Of a DNA stretch of 64,000 nt, positions 44,891-57,852 are shown piece by piece; the stretch's first letter is position 1, and every line of letters starts with the position of its first letter. The notes below the pieces were generated by a model, which was not told the origin of the DNA, did no database searches, and saw only the letters and a program-made list of their open reading frames with translations. Source of the stretch: Pseudomonas wuhanensis (GTDB taxonomy: Bacteria; Pseudomonadota; Gammaproteobacteria; Pseudomonadales; Pseudomonadaceae); contig NZ_CP117430.1 in the NCBI RefSeq assembly GCF_030687395.1, positions 1,178,001-1,242,000 of the forward strand, in the 5' to 3' direction. A program made the position numbers and the translations under genes.

Positions 44891-45667
44891 ATGAAGAAAT
44901 TCCCCCTCATCACCGGTCTGGCCATGAGCCTGTTGGCGTGCAGTAGCCTGTTCGCCGCCGAGAAAAACCTGCGCATCGGCATCGAAGCGGCTTATCCGCC
45001 GTTCGCGTCCAAAACCCAGGAAGGCAAGATAGTCGGTTTCGACTACGAGATCGGCAATGCCCTGTGCGCGCAGATGAAGGTCACGTGTGAGTGGGTCGAA
45101 GGCGAGTTCGACGGTCTGATTCCTTCCCTGAAGGTGAAGAAAATCGACATGGCGCTGTCGTCCATGACCATTAACGAAGACCGTAAGAAATCGGTGGATT
45201 TCACTCACAAGTATTACTTCACCTCATCGCGTCTGGTGATGAAGGACGGTGCAGTGGTGGATGATCAGTACGCCAGCCTCAAGGGCAAGAATGTCGGCGT
45301 GCAGCGTGCAACCACCACCGACCGTTATGCCACCGAGGTTTTCGAGCCCAAGGGCATCAACGTGAAGCGCTACGGCAACAACGAAGAAATCTACATGGAT
45401 CTGGCAGCCGGTCGCCTCGATGCGATTTTTGCCGACACCATCCCGTTGAGTGATTTCCTGGCGATGCCGCGTGGCGCCGGTTACGCTTTTGTCGGGCCGG
45501 AACTCAAGGATCCGAAATACGTGGGCGAGGGCGCCGGGATTGCTGTGCGCAAGGGCAACACGCAGTTGGTGGCGGATCTGAACAAGGCGATCGACGAGAT
45601 TCGCGCCAATGGCGAGTATCAGAAGATTTCGCAGAAGTATTTCAAGTCTGACATCTACGGCGACTGA
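44891..45667 (+). CDS. Amino-acid ABC transporter periplasmic binding protein
   Basis: A 258-residue polar-amino-acid binding protein (HisJ/ArgT type). Signal peptide [23 protein letters not shown], then [33 protein letters not shown] and the [19 protein letters not shown] hinge block. It sits beside dauR, as its P. aeruginosa counterpart does, so a basic amino acid such as D- or L-arginine is a likely ligand; this is inferred. There is no permease or ATPase here, so it must share a transporter. An AACAACAA stretch at 44866, 18 bases before the start, resembles a Crc/Hfq site. Confidence 0.88.
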   Translation: MKKFPLITGLAMSLLACSSLFAAEKNLRIGIEAAYPPFASKTQEGKIVGFDYEIGNALCAQMKVTCEWVEGEFDGLIPSLKVKKIDMALSSMTINEDRKKSVDFTHKYYFTSSRLVMKDGAVVDDQYASLKGKNVGVQRATTTDRYATEVFEPKGINVKRYGNNEEIYMDLAAGRLDAIFADTIPLSDFLAMPRGAGYAFVGPELKDPKYVGEGAGIAVRKGNTQLVADLNKAIDEIRANGEYQKISQKYFKSDIYGD

Positions 45668-45671
45668 TTAA

Positions 45672-45886
45672 TCGCCATCGCGGGCAAGCCCGCTCCCACA
45701 GGTTCTGCGGTGTACTCATGTTTTGTGCACGACACGGACACTGTGGGAGAGGGCTTGCCCGCGATGCGGCCGGAACAGTCACTACAAATCTCCCACAGGT
45801 TCTGCGGTGTACTCATGTTTTGTGTACGAAACGGACCCTGTGGGAGAGGGCTTGCCCGCGATGCGGCCGGAACAGTCACTACAAAT
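45672..45886. repeat. REP element with 97-base tandem duplication
   Basis: A REP half (ATCGCCATCGCGGGCAAGCC) precedes two adjacent 97-base units, 45693-45789 and 45790-45886, which differ at three positions. Each unit begins CTCCCACAGGTTCTGCGG, has the inverted REP half GTGGGAGAGGGCTTGCCCG and ends CAGTCACTACAAAT. It lies between convergent genes. Confidence 0.92.
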
Positions 45887-45888
45887 TT

Positions 45889-46530
45889 TTAGCCCTTCAA
45901 TTCCTTCAAATGCTTGTACACCGTCGCCCGCCCCATGTTCAGCACATTGGCCACATAGTTGGAGGCGCTTTTACCTTTGAAGGCGCCTTCGGCGTGCAGC
46001 GCCAGCACCAGTTCGCGTTTGTGGTCGCGGGTCAGCACATTCAGGCTCAGTTGACGCTCGCGCAGCCAGGCGTGCAGAAAGGTGTTGATCCGTTCCTGCC
46101 AGTCATCGCGAAACAGTGAGTCCGGTTGCGGGATCAGCTTGGTCGGCGACAGGAACAAATCCAGCGCCGCTTTCGCGTTTTCGAACAACGAGATATTCAG
46201 GTTGATGCACAGCACCGCCAGCGGACGACCCTTGCTGTCGCGCAGTACGCTGCTGAGACTGCGAATCTTCTGGCCGTCCCAATTGAGCTTTTCATACGGC
46301 CCGATGTTTCGTTCGCTGACGTCTTCGCTGAGCATGTCTTCCAGCGACGAGTCATCGCCGATTTCCCGTTTGGACAGGTTGTTGGCGATGTAATCGACCT
46401 TTTGCGTGCGCAGGTCGTGCAGCACCACCTCGGCGTGAGGGAAGAACAACGTGGCGATCGCATCGGCAATCGCGCGGAAGTTGTCCATGGACGTAGCGTC
46501 CAGGGCCGAGTCTTTTTCAGGTGCGTTCAT
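45889..46530 (-). CDS. dauR: YheO-type transcriptional regulator DauR
   Basis: A 213-residue regulator: an N-terminal YheO PAS-like domain (~20-130; FFPHAEVVLHDLRTQKVDYIANNLSKREIGDDSS) and a C-terminal helix-turn-helix (GKSASNYVANVLNMGRATVYKHL). In P. aeruginosa DauR represses dauBAR and D-arginine relieves it. Third gene of the minus-strand dauB-dauA-dauR set, 100 bases after dauA. The short gap contains a small GCCCC/GGGGC pairing with no clear role. Confidence 0.9.
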   Translation of the reverse strand: MNAPEKDSALDATSMDNFRAIADAIATLFFPHAEVVLHDLRTQKVDYIANNLSKREIGDDSSLEDMLSEDVSERNIGPYEKLNWDGQKIRSLSSVLRDSKGRPLAVLCINLNISLFENAKAALDLFLSPTKLIPQPDSLFRDDWQERINTFLHAWLRERQLSLNVLTRDHKRELVLALHAEGAFKGKSASNYVANVLNMGRATVYKHLKELKG

Positions 46531-46630
46531 ACAGTGGAACTCCAGGCAGCGTCAGCGCCCCGTTAAAAAAGGGGCACTGGAAGTTTGCCGCAATCGTGTG
46601 GACACGTCACCTGAGGGGGCAGGATCAGGA

Positions 46631-48851
<2,221 letters not shown>

Positions 48852-48884
48852 GGTCGGCTCCGGGCGCTGAAAGTAAACTAATTT

Positions 48885-48897
48885 GTCCATTATGGAC
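48885..48897. promoter_or_regulatory. Candidate DauR operator at the dauB promoter
   Basis: GTCCATTATGGAC, six-base arms about a single base, in AAAGTCCATAATGGAC on the minus strand. It covers a -10-like TAATGG whose -35-like TTGCTA lies 18 bases upstream. Confidence 0.6.
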
Positions 48898-48939
48898 TTT
48901 TAGTTGTCTCTAGCAAGTCCTGTTGAAAAAAGCCGGACG

Positions 48940-48970
48940 AAAAAAAAGCGCAGTCCGTTTCCGGCTGCGC
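48940..48970 (-). terminator. Rho-independent terminator after rhlB
   Basis: On the minus strand GCGCAG and CTGCGC pair around CCGGAAACGGA and are followed by eight T residues, 21 bases past the rhlB stop. Confidence 0.85.
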
Positions 48971-48990
48971 CTCTTTCTGAAAGGCCCTGG

Positions 48991-50478
48991 TTACGGGCGC
49001 TTGCGCTCAACCGCCCGCAGCAGATGCGTCGGTGGCGTTTCACAACTGATCTTGCGACCCAGCAACGCCTCGATGGACGGTAGCTGGTAGGAGTCATCTT
49101 CACCGGCAAAACTGATGGACACGCCATCCGCGCCAGCACGGCCAGTACGACCGATGCGGTGCACGTAGTCGTCCGGGACTTCCGGCAGGGTGAAGTTGAT
49201 CACGTGGCTGATGCCGTCGATGTGAATGCCGCGACCGGCCACATCGGTGGCCACCAGCACGCGGATCTTGCCTTCGCGGAAACCTTCCAGGGTCTTGATG
49301 CGCTTGTGCTGCGGCACATCGCCAGACAATTGCGCCGCGTTGACGCCATCGCGTACCAGGCGTTCTTCGATGCGCCGCACTTCGTCCTTGCGGTTGGCGA
49401 AGACCATCACCCGCTCCCAGCCGTTATCGTTGACCAGGTTGTAGAGAAGTTTGTATTTGTCGGCACCGGCCACCGCGTAGATGTGTTGCTCGACGTTTTC
49501 GCTGGCCACGTTCTGCGCTTCGATCTCGACGATCGACGGGTCGGTGGTCCATTGCTTGGCGAGGTTCATCACGTCTTCGGTGAAGGTTGCGGAGAACAGC
49601 AGCGTCTGACGCTCGTTCTTCGGCGGAGTCTGGCGAATGATCTGACGCACTTGTGGGATGAAACCCATGTCGAGCATCCGGTCGGCTTCGTCCAGCACCA
49701 TCACTTCGACCATGTCCAGGTGCACATCGCCGCGCTGGTTGAAGTCGAGCAAACGGCCCGGAGTGGCCACCAGGATGTCGCAGTGACGGGCTTCGAGGTG
49801 CTTGAGTTGCTTATCGAAGTCCATGCCGCCGACAAATGTCATGACGTTGAGGCCGGTGTACTTGGTCAGGTCGGCGGCGTCCTTGGCGATCTGCACCACC
49901 AGTTCCCGGGTCGGGGCGATGATCAGCGCCCGTGGTTCACCCATGTAGCGTTCTTTGGGCGGCGGGGTTTGCAGCAGCTGAGTGATGATCGAAATCAGGA
50001 ACGCGGCGGTTTTGCCGGTGCCGGTCTGGGCGCGACCGATGGCGTCTTTGCCCGCGAGGGTGAAGCCAAGCACCTGTGCCTGGATCGGCGTGCAGTACGG
50101 AAAGCCCAGGTCCTGAATGGCGTGCATCAGTTCGGGGGCGAGTTTGAAATCGTGGAAGCGGGTTTTGCCTTCCTGGGGTTCGACGACGAAGTCTTCGAGT
50201 TTCCAGGGAATAACCGGCGCTTTTGGCTTTGGTTCGCGACGCGGTTTTGCCGGTTTCGGGGCTTCGCTGCGCGGCTGCTCAGAGGCGATGGCCGGGGCTG
50301 CGGGGGCGGTCGGTGTGGTCACCGGCTCGTGCTTCGGTGCCGCTACGGTTGCGGTCCGGCCAGGCTGACTACCGTCGGTGCGGTGGCTGGGAGTATGAGA
50401 AGGAGCGCTGGAGACTGGCGCGAGCTGCTCAGTCTCGCTTTTACCGAACATTTTCTTGAGTGCTTTGAGCACGGTCAT
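48991..50478 (-). CDS. rhlB: DEAD-box ATP-dependent RNA helicase RhlB
   Basis: A 495-residue helicase. A low-complexity alanine/proline/lysine-rich leader (~1-90) precedes the DEAD core: Q motif [12 protein letters not shown], Walker [34 protein letters not shown], and [10 protein letters not shown]. RhlB unwinds RNA for the degradosome in enterobacteria. The long N-terminal extension replaces the C-terminal tail of the E. coli protein. The order rhlB-dauB is the same as in P. aeruginosa. Confidence 0.93.
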   Translation of the reverse strand: MTVLKALKKMFGKSETEQLAPVSSAPSHTPSHRTDGSQPGRTATVAAPKHEPVTTPTAPAAPAIASEQPRSEAPKPAKPRREPKPKAPVIPWKLEDFVVEPQEGKTRFHDFKLAPELMHAIQDLGFPYCTPIQAQVLGFTLAGKDAIGRAQTGTGKTAAFLISIITQLLQTPPPKERYMGEPRALIIAPTRELVVQIAKDAADLTKYTGLNVMTFVGGMDFDKQLKHLEARHCDILVATPGRLLDFNQRGDVHLDMVEVMVLDEADRMLDMGFIPQVRQIIRQTPPKNERQTLLFSATFTEDVMNLAKQWTTDPSIVEIEAQNVASENVEQHIYAVAGADKYKLLYNLVNDNGWERVMVFANRKDEVRRIEERLVRDGVNAAQLSGDVPQHKRIKTLEGFREGKIRVLVATDVAGRGIHIDGISHVINFTLPEVPDDYVHRIGRTGRAGADGVSISFAGEDDSYQLPSIEALLGRKISCETPPTHLLRAVERKRP

Positions 50479-50563
50479 CTCATCAATTGGTTAAGGAATA
50501 TACGCCGGCCAGTGTAATGCAAGAATCGGGCGCGGCGTAGTGCGATGGATCAATGGGTAGCTT

Positions 50564-51247
<684 letters not shown>

Positions 51248-51355
51248 TCATTAAGTGCGAGGTTGAAGTGCGCGATGGGTTGATCAGTTAAGAAGATGTC
51301 GCACGGTTGCAAGTTTTGCTATTGACCTTGCGCTGAATCGCTTTAGCGAGCGGTC

Positions 51356-51371
51356 TGGTACGGGCTTTGCT
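51356..51371 (+). promoter_or_regulatory. Sigma-54 (RpoN) promoter for the aap operon
   Basis: TGGTACG-GGCT-TTGCT fits the consensus TGGCACG-N4-TTGCW with one mismatch, and has exact spacing. It lies 317 bases before aapJ, giving a long leader. Confidence 0.65.
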
Positions 51372-51688
51372 ATGGGAGATCCTGTGCAACCAATCTCATG
51401 CCTGGCGGTAACACTATCAGTGTACGGCTGGTCGTGGGATAGCAAAGAATCCGGTGATGGATGTTCGCCAAAGGCCGCTACGGGCTTCGCGAACGTGAAA
51501 GGGCTACCGCCCGTTCGGCCGATTGGTGAGAAGGGAGTTATCCATGACGTGGATTTTCTCCTACTAGACTCATAGCGACGGTCCTGCGTCGGTTGACCCT
51601 AAAAAAAGCCAACACGGGTCAACAACGCCTCATAAGGGTGCGACAGGGCTCAAGCTCCGACACAACAAGAGCAAAACTGGAGGTTTGA
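51372..51688 (+). other. Long aapJ leader with hairpin and A-rich site
   Basis: About 317 bases without a supportable gene. It holds GTTGACCC (51592) paired with GGGTCAAC (51616-51623) and, directly before the ribosome-binding site, CACAACAAGAGCAAAA, which fits the AAnAAnAA pattern bound by Hfq/Crc in pseudomonads. A 67-codon frame here starts upstream of the expected transcription start and shows no family resemblance. Confidence 0.55.
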
Positions 51689-52720
51689 ATGAAGTTATTG
51701 AAATCCACCCTGGCCATCGTGACTGCAGCCGCAGTGCTCGGTGTCAGTGGGTTCGCTCAGGCGGGTGCAACCCTGGATGCAGTGCAGAAGAAAGGTTTCG
51801 TACAGTGTGGCGTGAGTGACGGTCTGCCGGGCTTCTCGGTTCCGGACTCCACCGGCAAGATCGTCGGCATCGACGCTGACTTCTGCCGTGCTGTGGCCGC
51901 TGCCGTTTTCGGCGATGCGACCAAGGTCAAATTCAGCCAGTTGAACGCCAAAGAGCGCTTCACCGCGCTGCAGTCCGGTGAAATCGACATTCTGTCGCGT
52001 AACACCACCATGACCAGTTCCCGTGACGCGGGCATGGGCCTGAAGTTTCCTGGCTTCATCACTTACTACGACGGCATCGGCTTCCTGGTAAACAACAAGC
52101 TGGGCGTCAAGAGCGCCAAAGAGCTGGATGGCGCGACCATCTGCATCCAGGCCGGTACCACCACCGAGCTGAACGTTTCCGACTACTTCCGCGGCAATGG
52201 TCTGAAGTACACCCCGATCACTTTCGACACCTCCGATGAAAGCGCCAAGTCGCTGGAATCCGGTCGTTGCGACGTGCTGACCTCCGACAAGTCCCAGCTG
52301 TTCGCCCAGCGCAGCAAGCTGGCCTCGCCGAAGGACTACGTGGTTCTGCCAGAAACCATCTCCAAAGAGCCACTGGGCCCGGTCGTGCGTAATGGCGACG
52401 ACGAGTGGCTGGCCATCGTGCGCTGGACTGGTTACGCCATGCTCAACGCTGAAGAAGCAGGCATCACTTCGGCGAACGTCGAAGCCGAAGCCAAAGCCAC
52501 CAAGAACCCGGACGTCGCTCGTCTGCTGGGCTCTGACGGCGAGTACGGCAAAGACTTGAAAGTGAAGAAAGACTGGGTCGTGCAGATCGTCAAGCAAGTC
52601 GGTAACTACGGCGAAGTGTTCGAGAAGAACCTCGGCAAGAAAACTCCGCTGGAAATCGACCGCGGGCTGAACGCCCTGTGGAATGCTGGCGGCATTCAAT
52701 ACGCACCACCAGTGCGCTGA
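51689..52720 (+). CDS. aapJ: Amino-acid ABC transporter binding protein AapJ/BztA-like
   Basis: A 343-residue periplasmic protein with a signal peptide (LLKSTLAIVTAAAVLGVSGFAQA). The family block GVSDGLPGFSVPDSTGKIVGIDADFCRAVAAAVFGDATKVKF and LSRNTTMTSSRDAGMGLKF mark the AapJ/BztA type, which is longer than HisJ types and serves broad L-amino-acid or glutamate/glutamine uptake. First gene of aapJQMP. The RBS is GGAGG, seven bases before the start. Confidence 0.93.
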   Translation: MKLLKSTLAIVTAAAVLGVSGFAQAGATLDAVQKKGFVQCGVSDGLPGFSVPDSTGKIVGIDADFCRAVAAAVFGDATKVKFSQLNAKERFTALQSGEIDILSRNTTMTSSRDAGMGLKFPGFITYYDGIGFLVNNKLGVKSAKELDGATICIQAGTTTELNVSDYFRGNGLKYTPITFDTSDESAKSLESGRCDVLTSDKSQLFAQRSKLASPKDYVVLPETISKEPLGPVVRNGDDEWLAIVRWTGYAMLNAEEAGITSANVEAEAKATKNPDVARLLGSDGEYGKDLKVKKDWVVQIVKQVGNYGEVFEKNLGKKTPLEIDRGLNALWNAGGIQYAPPVR

Positions 52721-52727
52721 TGGTTCT

Positions 52728-52756
52728 ATCACCCGGCGGGCCAACCGCCGGGTGAT
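52728..52756 (+). other. Intercistronic hairpin after aapJ
   Basis: ATCACCCGGCGG and CCGCCGGGTGAT form a perfect 12-base stem around GCCAA with no T run. Such hairpins often protect binding-protein mRNA and lower downstream expression. Confidence 0.75.
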
Positions 52757-52785
52757 GTTCTGTTCCATTATTTCCGGGGCACTTC

Positions 52786-53967
52786 ATGCAAAATTCAATC
52801 GGCGCACCAAAGCAGAGGCTCAGCCTCAGCGATCCACGAGTGCGTGCGTGGGTATTCCAGATCATCACCATTGTGGCGGTGGTCTCGCTGGGCTGGTTTT
52901 TGTTCGATAACACGCAAACCAACCTCCAGCACCGGGGCATCACCTCGGGTTTCGACTTCCTTGAGCGCAGTGCCGGTTTCGGCATCGCTCAGCACCTGAT
53001 CGACTACACCGAATCGGACAGCTATGCCCGGGTGTTTGTCATCGGCCTGCTCAACACCCTGCTGGTCACCTTTATCGGTGTGATCCTGGCGACGATCCTT
53101 GGTTTCATCGTCGGTGTGGCGCGGCTGTCGAAGAACTGGATCATTGCCAAACTGGCAACGGTTTATGTCGAAGTCTTCCGTAACATTCCGCCGCTGCTGC
53201 AAATCCTGTTCTGGTACTTCGCGGTGTTCCTGACCATGCCAGGGCCACGCAACAGCCATAACTTCGGCGACACCTTTTTTGTCAGCAGCCGCGGGCTCAA
53301 CATGCCGGCAGCGTTGACTGCGGATGGTTTCTGGCCGTTTGTGGCGAGCATCGTCGTGGCCATTGTCGCGATCGTGCTGATGTGCCGCTGGGCCAACAAG
53401 CGTTTCGAAGCGACCGGCGTACCGTTCCACAAATTCTGGGTCGGCCTGGCGCTGTTCCTGGTGATACCTGCGTTGTGCGCCTTGATCTTCGGCGCGCCGC
53501 TGCATTGGGAAATGCCACAGCTGCAAGGTTTCAACTTTGTAGGTGGCTGGGTATTGATCCCGGAACTGCTGGCGCTGACCCTGGCGCTGACCGTGTACAC
53601 CGCGGCGTTCATCGCCGAAATCGTGCGTTCGGGCATCAAGTCGGTCAGCCATGGCCAGACCGAAGCGGCGCACTCGTTGGGATTGCGCAACGGTCCGACC
53701 CTGCGCAAGGTGATCATCCCGCAAGCTCTGCGCGTGATCATTCCACCGCTGACCAGCCAATACCTCAACCTGGCGAAAAACTCCTCGCTGGCGGCCGGTA
53801 TCGGTTATCCGGAGATGGTGTCGTTGTTTGCCGGTACGGTGCTGAACCAGACCGGGCAGGCAATCGAAGTCATTGCCATCACCATGAGCGTGTACCTGGC
53901 GATCAGTATCAGCATTTCCCTGCTGATGAACTGGTACAACAAGCGCATTGCGCTGATCGAGCGGTAA
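52786..53967 (+). CDS. aapQ: Amino-acid ABC transporter permease AapQ-like
   Basis: A 393-residue inner-membrane permease with the HisMQ core. The hydrophobic spans include IITIVAVVSLGWFLF near residue 25. The EAA-type ATPase contact is HSLGLRNGPTLRKVIIPQALRVIIPPLTSQYLNLAKNSSL. The long loop between spans is typical of AapQ/BztB rather than short HisQ proteins. Second gene of the operon, 10 bases before aapM. Confidence 0.93.
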   Translation: MQNSIGAPKQRLSLSDPRVRAWVFQIITIVAVVSLGWFLFDNTQTNLQHRGITSGFDFLERSAGFGIAQHLIDYTESDSYARVFVIGLLNTLLVTFIGVILATILGFIVGVARLSKNWIIAKLATVYVEVFRNIPPLLQILFWYFAVFLTMPGPRNSHNFGDTFFVSSRGLNMPAALTADGFWPFVASIVVAIVAIVLMCRWANKRFEATGVPFHKFWVGLALFLVIPALCALIFGAPLHWEMPQLQGFNFVGGWVLIPELLALTLALTVYTAAFIAEIVRSGIKSVSHGQTEAAHSLGLRNGPTLRKVIIPQALRVIIPPLTSQYLNLAKNSSLAAGIGYPEMVSLFAGTVLNQTGQAIEVIAITMSVYLAISISISLLMNWYNKRIALIER

Positions 53968-53977
53968 GGAAAAGCGC

Positions 53978-55075
53978 ATGACGACTCATACTTTCAAACC
54001 CGACATGCCACCACCGAGCAGTAGCATCGGTATCGTGGCGTGGATGCGGGCGCACATGTTCTCCAGCTGGATCAACACCCTGCTGACGCTGTTCGCGTTC
54101 TATCTGATTTACCTGATAGTCCCCCCTATCGTGAGCTGGGCGATTCTCGATGCCAACTGGGTCGGTACCACCCGCGCCGACTGCACCAAGGAGGGCGCCT
54201 GCTGGGTGTTCATCCAGCAGCGCTTCGGCCAGTTCATGTATGGCTACTACCCGACAGGCCTGCGCTGGCGCGTGGACCTGACCGTATGGTTGGCGGTGAT
54301 TGGCGTGGCGCCGTTGTTCATCGCACGTGTTCCGCACAAGGCAATCTACGGCCTGAGCTTTCTGGTGCTCTATCCGATCATTTCCTACACCTTGTTGCAC
54401 GGTGGCTGGTTTGGTCTGACCGAAGTGCCGACCAGCCAGTGGGGCGGCCTGATGCTGACCCTGGTGATCGCTACCGTTGGTATCGTCGGCGCATTGCCGC
54501 TGGGTATCGTGCTGGCCCTGGGCCGTCGTTCGAACATGCCGGCGATTCGCGTGGTCTGCGTGACCTTCATCGAATTCTGGCGCGGCGTGCCGTTGATCAC
54601 GGTGCTGTTCATGTCTTCGGTGATGTTGCCGTTGTTCCTGCCCGAAGGCATGAACTTCGACAAACTGCTGCGGGCGCTGATCGGCGTGATCCTGTTCCAG
54701 TCGGCCTACATCGCTGAAGTGGTGCGTGGCGGTCTGCAAGCGATCCCCAAAGGTCAGTACGAAGCGGCTGCAGCGATGGGCCTGGGTTACTGGCGCAGCA
54801 TGGGTCTGGTGATTCTGCCGCAAGCCCTGAAGCTGGTGATCCCTGGCATCGTCAACACCTTCATTGCGCTGTTCAAGGACACGAGCCTGGTGATCATCAT
54901 CGGCCTGTTCGACTTGCTCAACAGCGTCAAGCAAGCCGCCGCCGACCCGAAATGGCTGGGCATGGCCACTGAAGGCTATGTGTTCGCGGCCCTGGTGTTC
55001 TGGATTTTCTGTTTTGGTATGTCCCGCTATTCCATGCATTTGGAACGCAAGCTGGACACTGGCCACAAGCGTTAG
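53978..55075 (+). CDS. aapM: Amino-acid ABC transporter permease AapM-like
   Basis: A 365-residue permease partner of AapQ. The C-terminal half has the EAA loop [52 protein letters not shown]. The N-terminal half has a periplasmic insert with two cysteines ([13 protein letters not shown]). It lies 10 bases after aapQ and 10 before aapP. Confidence 0.93.
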   Translation: MTTHTFKPDMPPPSSSIGIVAWMRAHMFSSWINTLLTLFAFYLIYLIVPPIVSWAILDANWVGTTRADCTKEGACWVFIQQRFGQFMYGYYPTGLRWRVDLTVWLAVIGVAPLFIARVPHKAIYGLSFLVLYPIISYTLLHGGWFGLTEVPTSQWGGLMLTLVIATVGIVGALPLGIVLALGRRSNMPAIRVVCVTFIEFWRGVPLITVLFMSSVMLPLFLPEGMNFDKLLRALIGVILFQSAYIAEVVRGGLQAIPKGQYEAAAAMGLGYWRSMGLVILPQALKLVIPGIVNTFIALFKDTSLVIIIGLFDLLNSVKQAAADPKWLGMATEGYVFAALVFWIFCFGMSRYSMHLERKLDTGHKR

Positions 55076-55085
55076 GAGTTTTGTG

Positions 55086-55850
55086 ATGAGTGAAGCGATC
55101 AAAAAGCCTGTGAGCCCTGAAGGCATTATTCAGATGCAGGGCGTAAACAAGTGGTACGGCCAGTTCCACGTGTTGAAAGACATCAACCTGAACGTCAAGC
55201 AAGGCGAGCGTATCGTTTTGTGCGGCCCATCGGGTTCCGGCAAATCCACCACCATCCGTTGCCTCAATCGTCTGGAAGAACACCAGCAGGGGCGCATCGT
55301 GGTCGATGGCGTGGAACTGACCAACGACCTCAAGCAGATCGAAGCGATCCGCCGTGAAGTCGGCATGGTGTTCCAGCACTTCAACCTGTTCCCGCACCTG
55401 ACCATCCTGCAGAACTGCACCCTGGCGCCGATGTGGGTACGCAAGATGCCCAAGCGCAAGGCTGAAGAAATCGCCATGCACTACTTGGAGCGCGTACGCA
55501 TTCCGGAGCAGGCGCATAAATACCCGGGGCAACTGTCCGGCGGTCAGCAACAGCGTGTGGCGATTGCCCGCGCCTTGTGCATGAAACCGAAAATCATGCT
55601 GTTCGACGAACCGACTTCGGCACTCGACCCAGAGATGGTGAAAGAGGTTCTGGACACCATGATCGGCCTGGCCGAAGACGGCATGACCATGCTCTGCGTA
55701 ACCCACGAAATGGGCTTCGCCCGTACCGTGGCCAACCGCGTGATCTTCATGGACAAGGGTGAAATCGTCGAACAGGCCGCGCCGAACGACTTCTTCGACA
55801 ACCCGCAGAATGAGCGTACGAAGCTGTTCTTGAGCCAGATCCTGCATTGA
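55086..55850 (+). CDS. aapP: Amino-acid ABC transporter ATPase AapP-like
   Basis: A 254-residue ATP-binding subunit. Walker [11 protein letters not shown] loop [12 protein letters not shown], signature [15 protein letters not shown], Walker [15 protein letters not shown] and switch histidine [10 protein letters not shown] are all present. The ATG at 55086 was chosen over the longer frame inside aapM; AGGAGTTTTGTG precedes it. Last gene, followed by a terminator. Confidence 0.95.
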   Translation: MSEAIKKPVSPEGIIQMQGVNKWYGQFHVLKDINLNVKQGERIVLCGPSGSGKSTTIRCLNRLEEHQQGRIVVDGVELTNDLKQIEAIRREVGMVFQHFNLFPHLTILQNCTLAPMWVRKMPKRKAEEIAMHYLERVRIPEQAHKYPGQLSGGQQQRVAIARALCMKPKIMLFDEPTSALDPEMVKEVLDTMIGLAEDGMTMLCVTHEMGFARTVANRVIFMDKGEIVEQAAPNDFFDNPQNERTKLFLSQILH

Positions 55851-55866
55851 TCGACGCCAGGCAGTG

Positions 55867-55900
55867 AAATAGACCCGGACTATGTTCCGGGTTTATTTTT
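55867..55900 (+). terminator. Rho-independent terminator after aapP
   Basis: AAATAGACCCGGA and TTCCGGGTTTATTT pair around a short loop, with a T run, 16 bases after the stop. Confidence 0.85.
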
Positions 55901-55969
55901 GGTGCGACCAGCATGACGCAATCTTGTGGGTGAAAGACCTGCCGAGAGCTGACCGCAGCCAACCCACAT

Positions 55970-57595
55970 TCAGTTCTGCGTTTCCTTGCGTTCAAGCGCC
56001 AGATGCACCGCTCGAAGTGCATTGAGACGACCGTATCCGTAGTAATGACTATGGCCGCTCCGGTCGTATTGACCGAGCGGGCCATCGTCGGCATGGCCGA
56101 TCTTGTCGCAACAATCGGCCAGGATCTGTCGGACAGATTCGCGATCCAGTAATGGGTTGACCCCCAGAACCAGCGCTGCCACGCCTGCCGCCCCCGGGCA
56201 GGCGCTGGAGGTGCCGCTGAACGATTCGGTGTAGGCCGCATTGTTTGGGGCGGCAAACTTGCCGCTCAAATCCGTGGTGCGAATGCCTCGAGTTTGCGGC
56301 ATTGAAGTGGCGGGTTGGAATTTTGGGTCCGGGTGAGATTGATCGCCGCTGGGAAAGCAGCACCAGAGCGCTTTTCCGTAGTCGCTGTAGGCACTGCGTC
56401 GGTTTTGGTCATTGCAGGCACCGACGGCAATGACCAAGGGATGGCTGGAGTACCCATCGTTATCCACGCTCTCGTTACCGTTGCCGGCACCAAAAAAGAT
56501 GAGGCATCCTTTTCCATTGCGGCCCTTGGTCGCGGCGTACTCGATGGCCAGTCGCGTGCTGGCGGCAAGCGGAAAAACCTGCGTGTGCCGAGGATCGGTA
56601 GGGTCAGCCCAATGCCCTTCGGCCGGGCCCCAGCTGCAGGAAATGATGTCGGCGCCCTGGTCGGCTGCCCAGAAAAACGCGTCCGCTTCAGCCCGTGCGC
56701 CCAACGGCTTGGTGAGCTTTAACGGCATGAGGCTGGCCCGAGGAGCAACGCCGCTGGCGCCGATTTCACCATTGGCGCAAGCGACACCGGCGGCTGCCGT
56801 TCCGTGGCGCTCAAGGTCGTTTTTCGGACGTGGACCTTGCCTGGCATTGCGCCGGTCAAAGTTTTGCGCCCCGATGACTTTGCCGAATCCGGCGAATTCA
56901 GGGTGGTCGATATCAAAGGCATCATCGATGACTGCGATTACGACCCCTTCACCCTGGGCCAGGTCATGGGCCGCTTCGACATTGGCACTGGCATCAATCT
57001 GGACGTGATAGGTCACGGTGGTTTTTTTCAGGTGCCATTGATTGTCGTGGATCGCCCGACGTTGTCCCTGGCGCAACATTTCCGGGTGGCAGTAATCGAT
57101 ATCCTCACGTTTTAGCAGTTCAAGTGCGAATGAGCACACGTCAGTGCCGCGGCAATTCTTGTGTTGGACGAAGAAGGCGTTCGCCGCGTAGGGAACCTGC
57201 TGTTTGATGGTCAGACCCAGCTCATCGAGTATGACCTGGCACTGTGTCGGGGTGAGTAGATCAACAAACTTAAGAAAAATATTCTCGGTGTAAAGAACGG
57301 GCTCTTGAGTATGAGGATCGACGAGCACGCTTGCGGCGAAACGCACGTCCGGCAATTCCCGCAGCAAAGCCTTGCATCGGGATACATCCGAATCTTGCGG
57401 CAGTTTGAAGACCTGCACGTCGGCGTCCTCAATGTGCAGTAACAGCTGACCGCCACCCAGTGCTTGATCGGCTTTTTCGCAGCACAGGGTTGCAGCGAGA
57501 CTTTTCCCCGCCCGGCTGCGTACGGCGAGCAGGTCCTGACTTTTCTTCAAAAAAAAAGAGCGGCCACCCTTCTTGCCGAAATTGACTTCTTCCAT
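55970..57595 (-). CDS. Subtilisin-family (S8) serine peptidase without signal peptide
   Basis: A 541-residue subtilase with an intact triad: D224 in VIAVIDDAFDIDHPEF, H264 in LERHGTAAAGV, S463 in SFSGTSSACPGAAG, with the oxyanion asparagine in FFGAGNGN. The first ~200 residues are not a signal or a classical I9 prodomain and begin VNFGKKGGRSFFLKKSQDLLAV, with a VLYTENIFLKF strand and several cysteines. No membrane span or secretion signal is evident, so it may act inside the cell or leave by an unrecognised route. It stands alone on its strand. Role unknown. Confidence 0.88.
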   Translation of the reverse strand: MEEVNFGKKGGRSFFLKKSQDLLAVRSRAGKSLAATLCCEKADQALGGGQLLLHIEDADVQVFKLPQDSDVSRCKALLRELPDVRFAASVLVDPHTQEPVLYTENIFLKFVDLLTPTQCQVILDELGLTIKQQVPYAANAFFVQHKNCRGTDVCSFALELLKREDIDYCHPEMLRQGQRRAIHDNQWHLKKTTVTYHVQIDASANVEAAHDLAQGEGVVIAVIDDAFDIDHPEFAGFGKVIGAQNFDRRNARQGPRPKNDLERHGTAAAGVACANGEIGASGVAPRASLMPLKLTKPLGARAEADAFFWAADQGADIISCSWGPAEGHWADPTDPRHTQVFPLAASTRLAIEYAATKGRNGKGCLIFFGAGNGNESVDNDGYSSHPLVIAVGACNDQNRRSAYSDYGKALWCCFPSGDQSHPDPKFQPATSMPQTRGIRTTDLSGKFAAPNNAAYTESFSGTSSACPGAAGVAALVLGVNPLLDRESVRQILADCCDKIGHADDGPLGQYDRSGHSHYYGYGRLNALRAVHLALERKETQN

Positions 57596-57852
57596 GTGCT
57601 TTTCTCTTCCTTCTATTCAAGTGCGGGCGAAAATGCCCGCGAATCAACATCGTGAAGTCTGACGCTCGTAGGTTCCGAGGGATGTCAGCTCATTCTTGCG
57701 AGGGGGGTGGGAAATCACTCCGCGTGCGAAGGTTTTCTGCCACTTGCACAGTAGGTTCTAGGAAAAACCTCCGAGAAAAGTGCCTTGAAGCTGCGACCGC
57801 TCTGGTAGGGCAGGTTGTCCTCTCAAACGAAGCTGACTAACATGTCAGAAAA

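Noticed and set aside
45693..45886. Possible CRISPR or direct-repeat array
   Set aside because: Only two units, 97 bases each, with REP arms inside and no short spacers.
51372..51575. 67-codon ORF in the aap leader
   Set aside because: Its ATG directly follows the -12 element, so it would be upstream of transcription start. There is no ribosome-binding site and no family resemblance.
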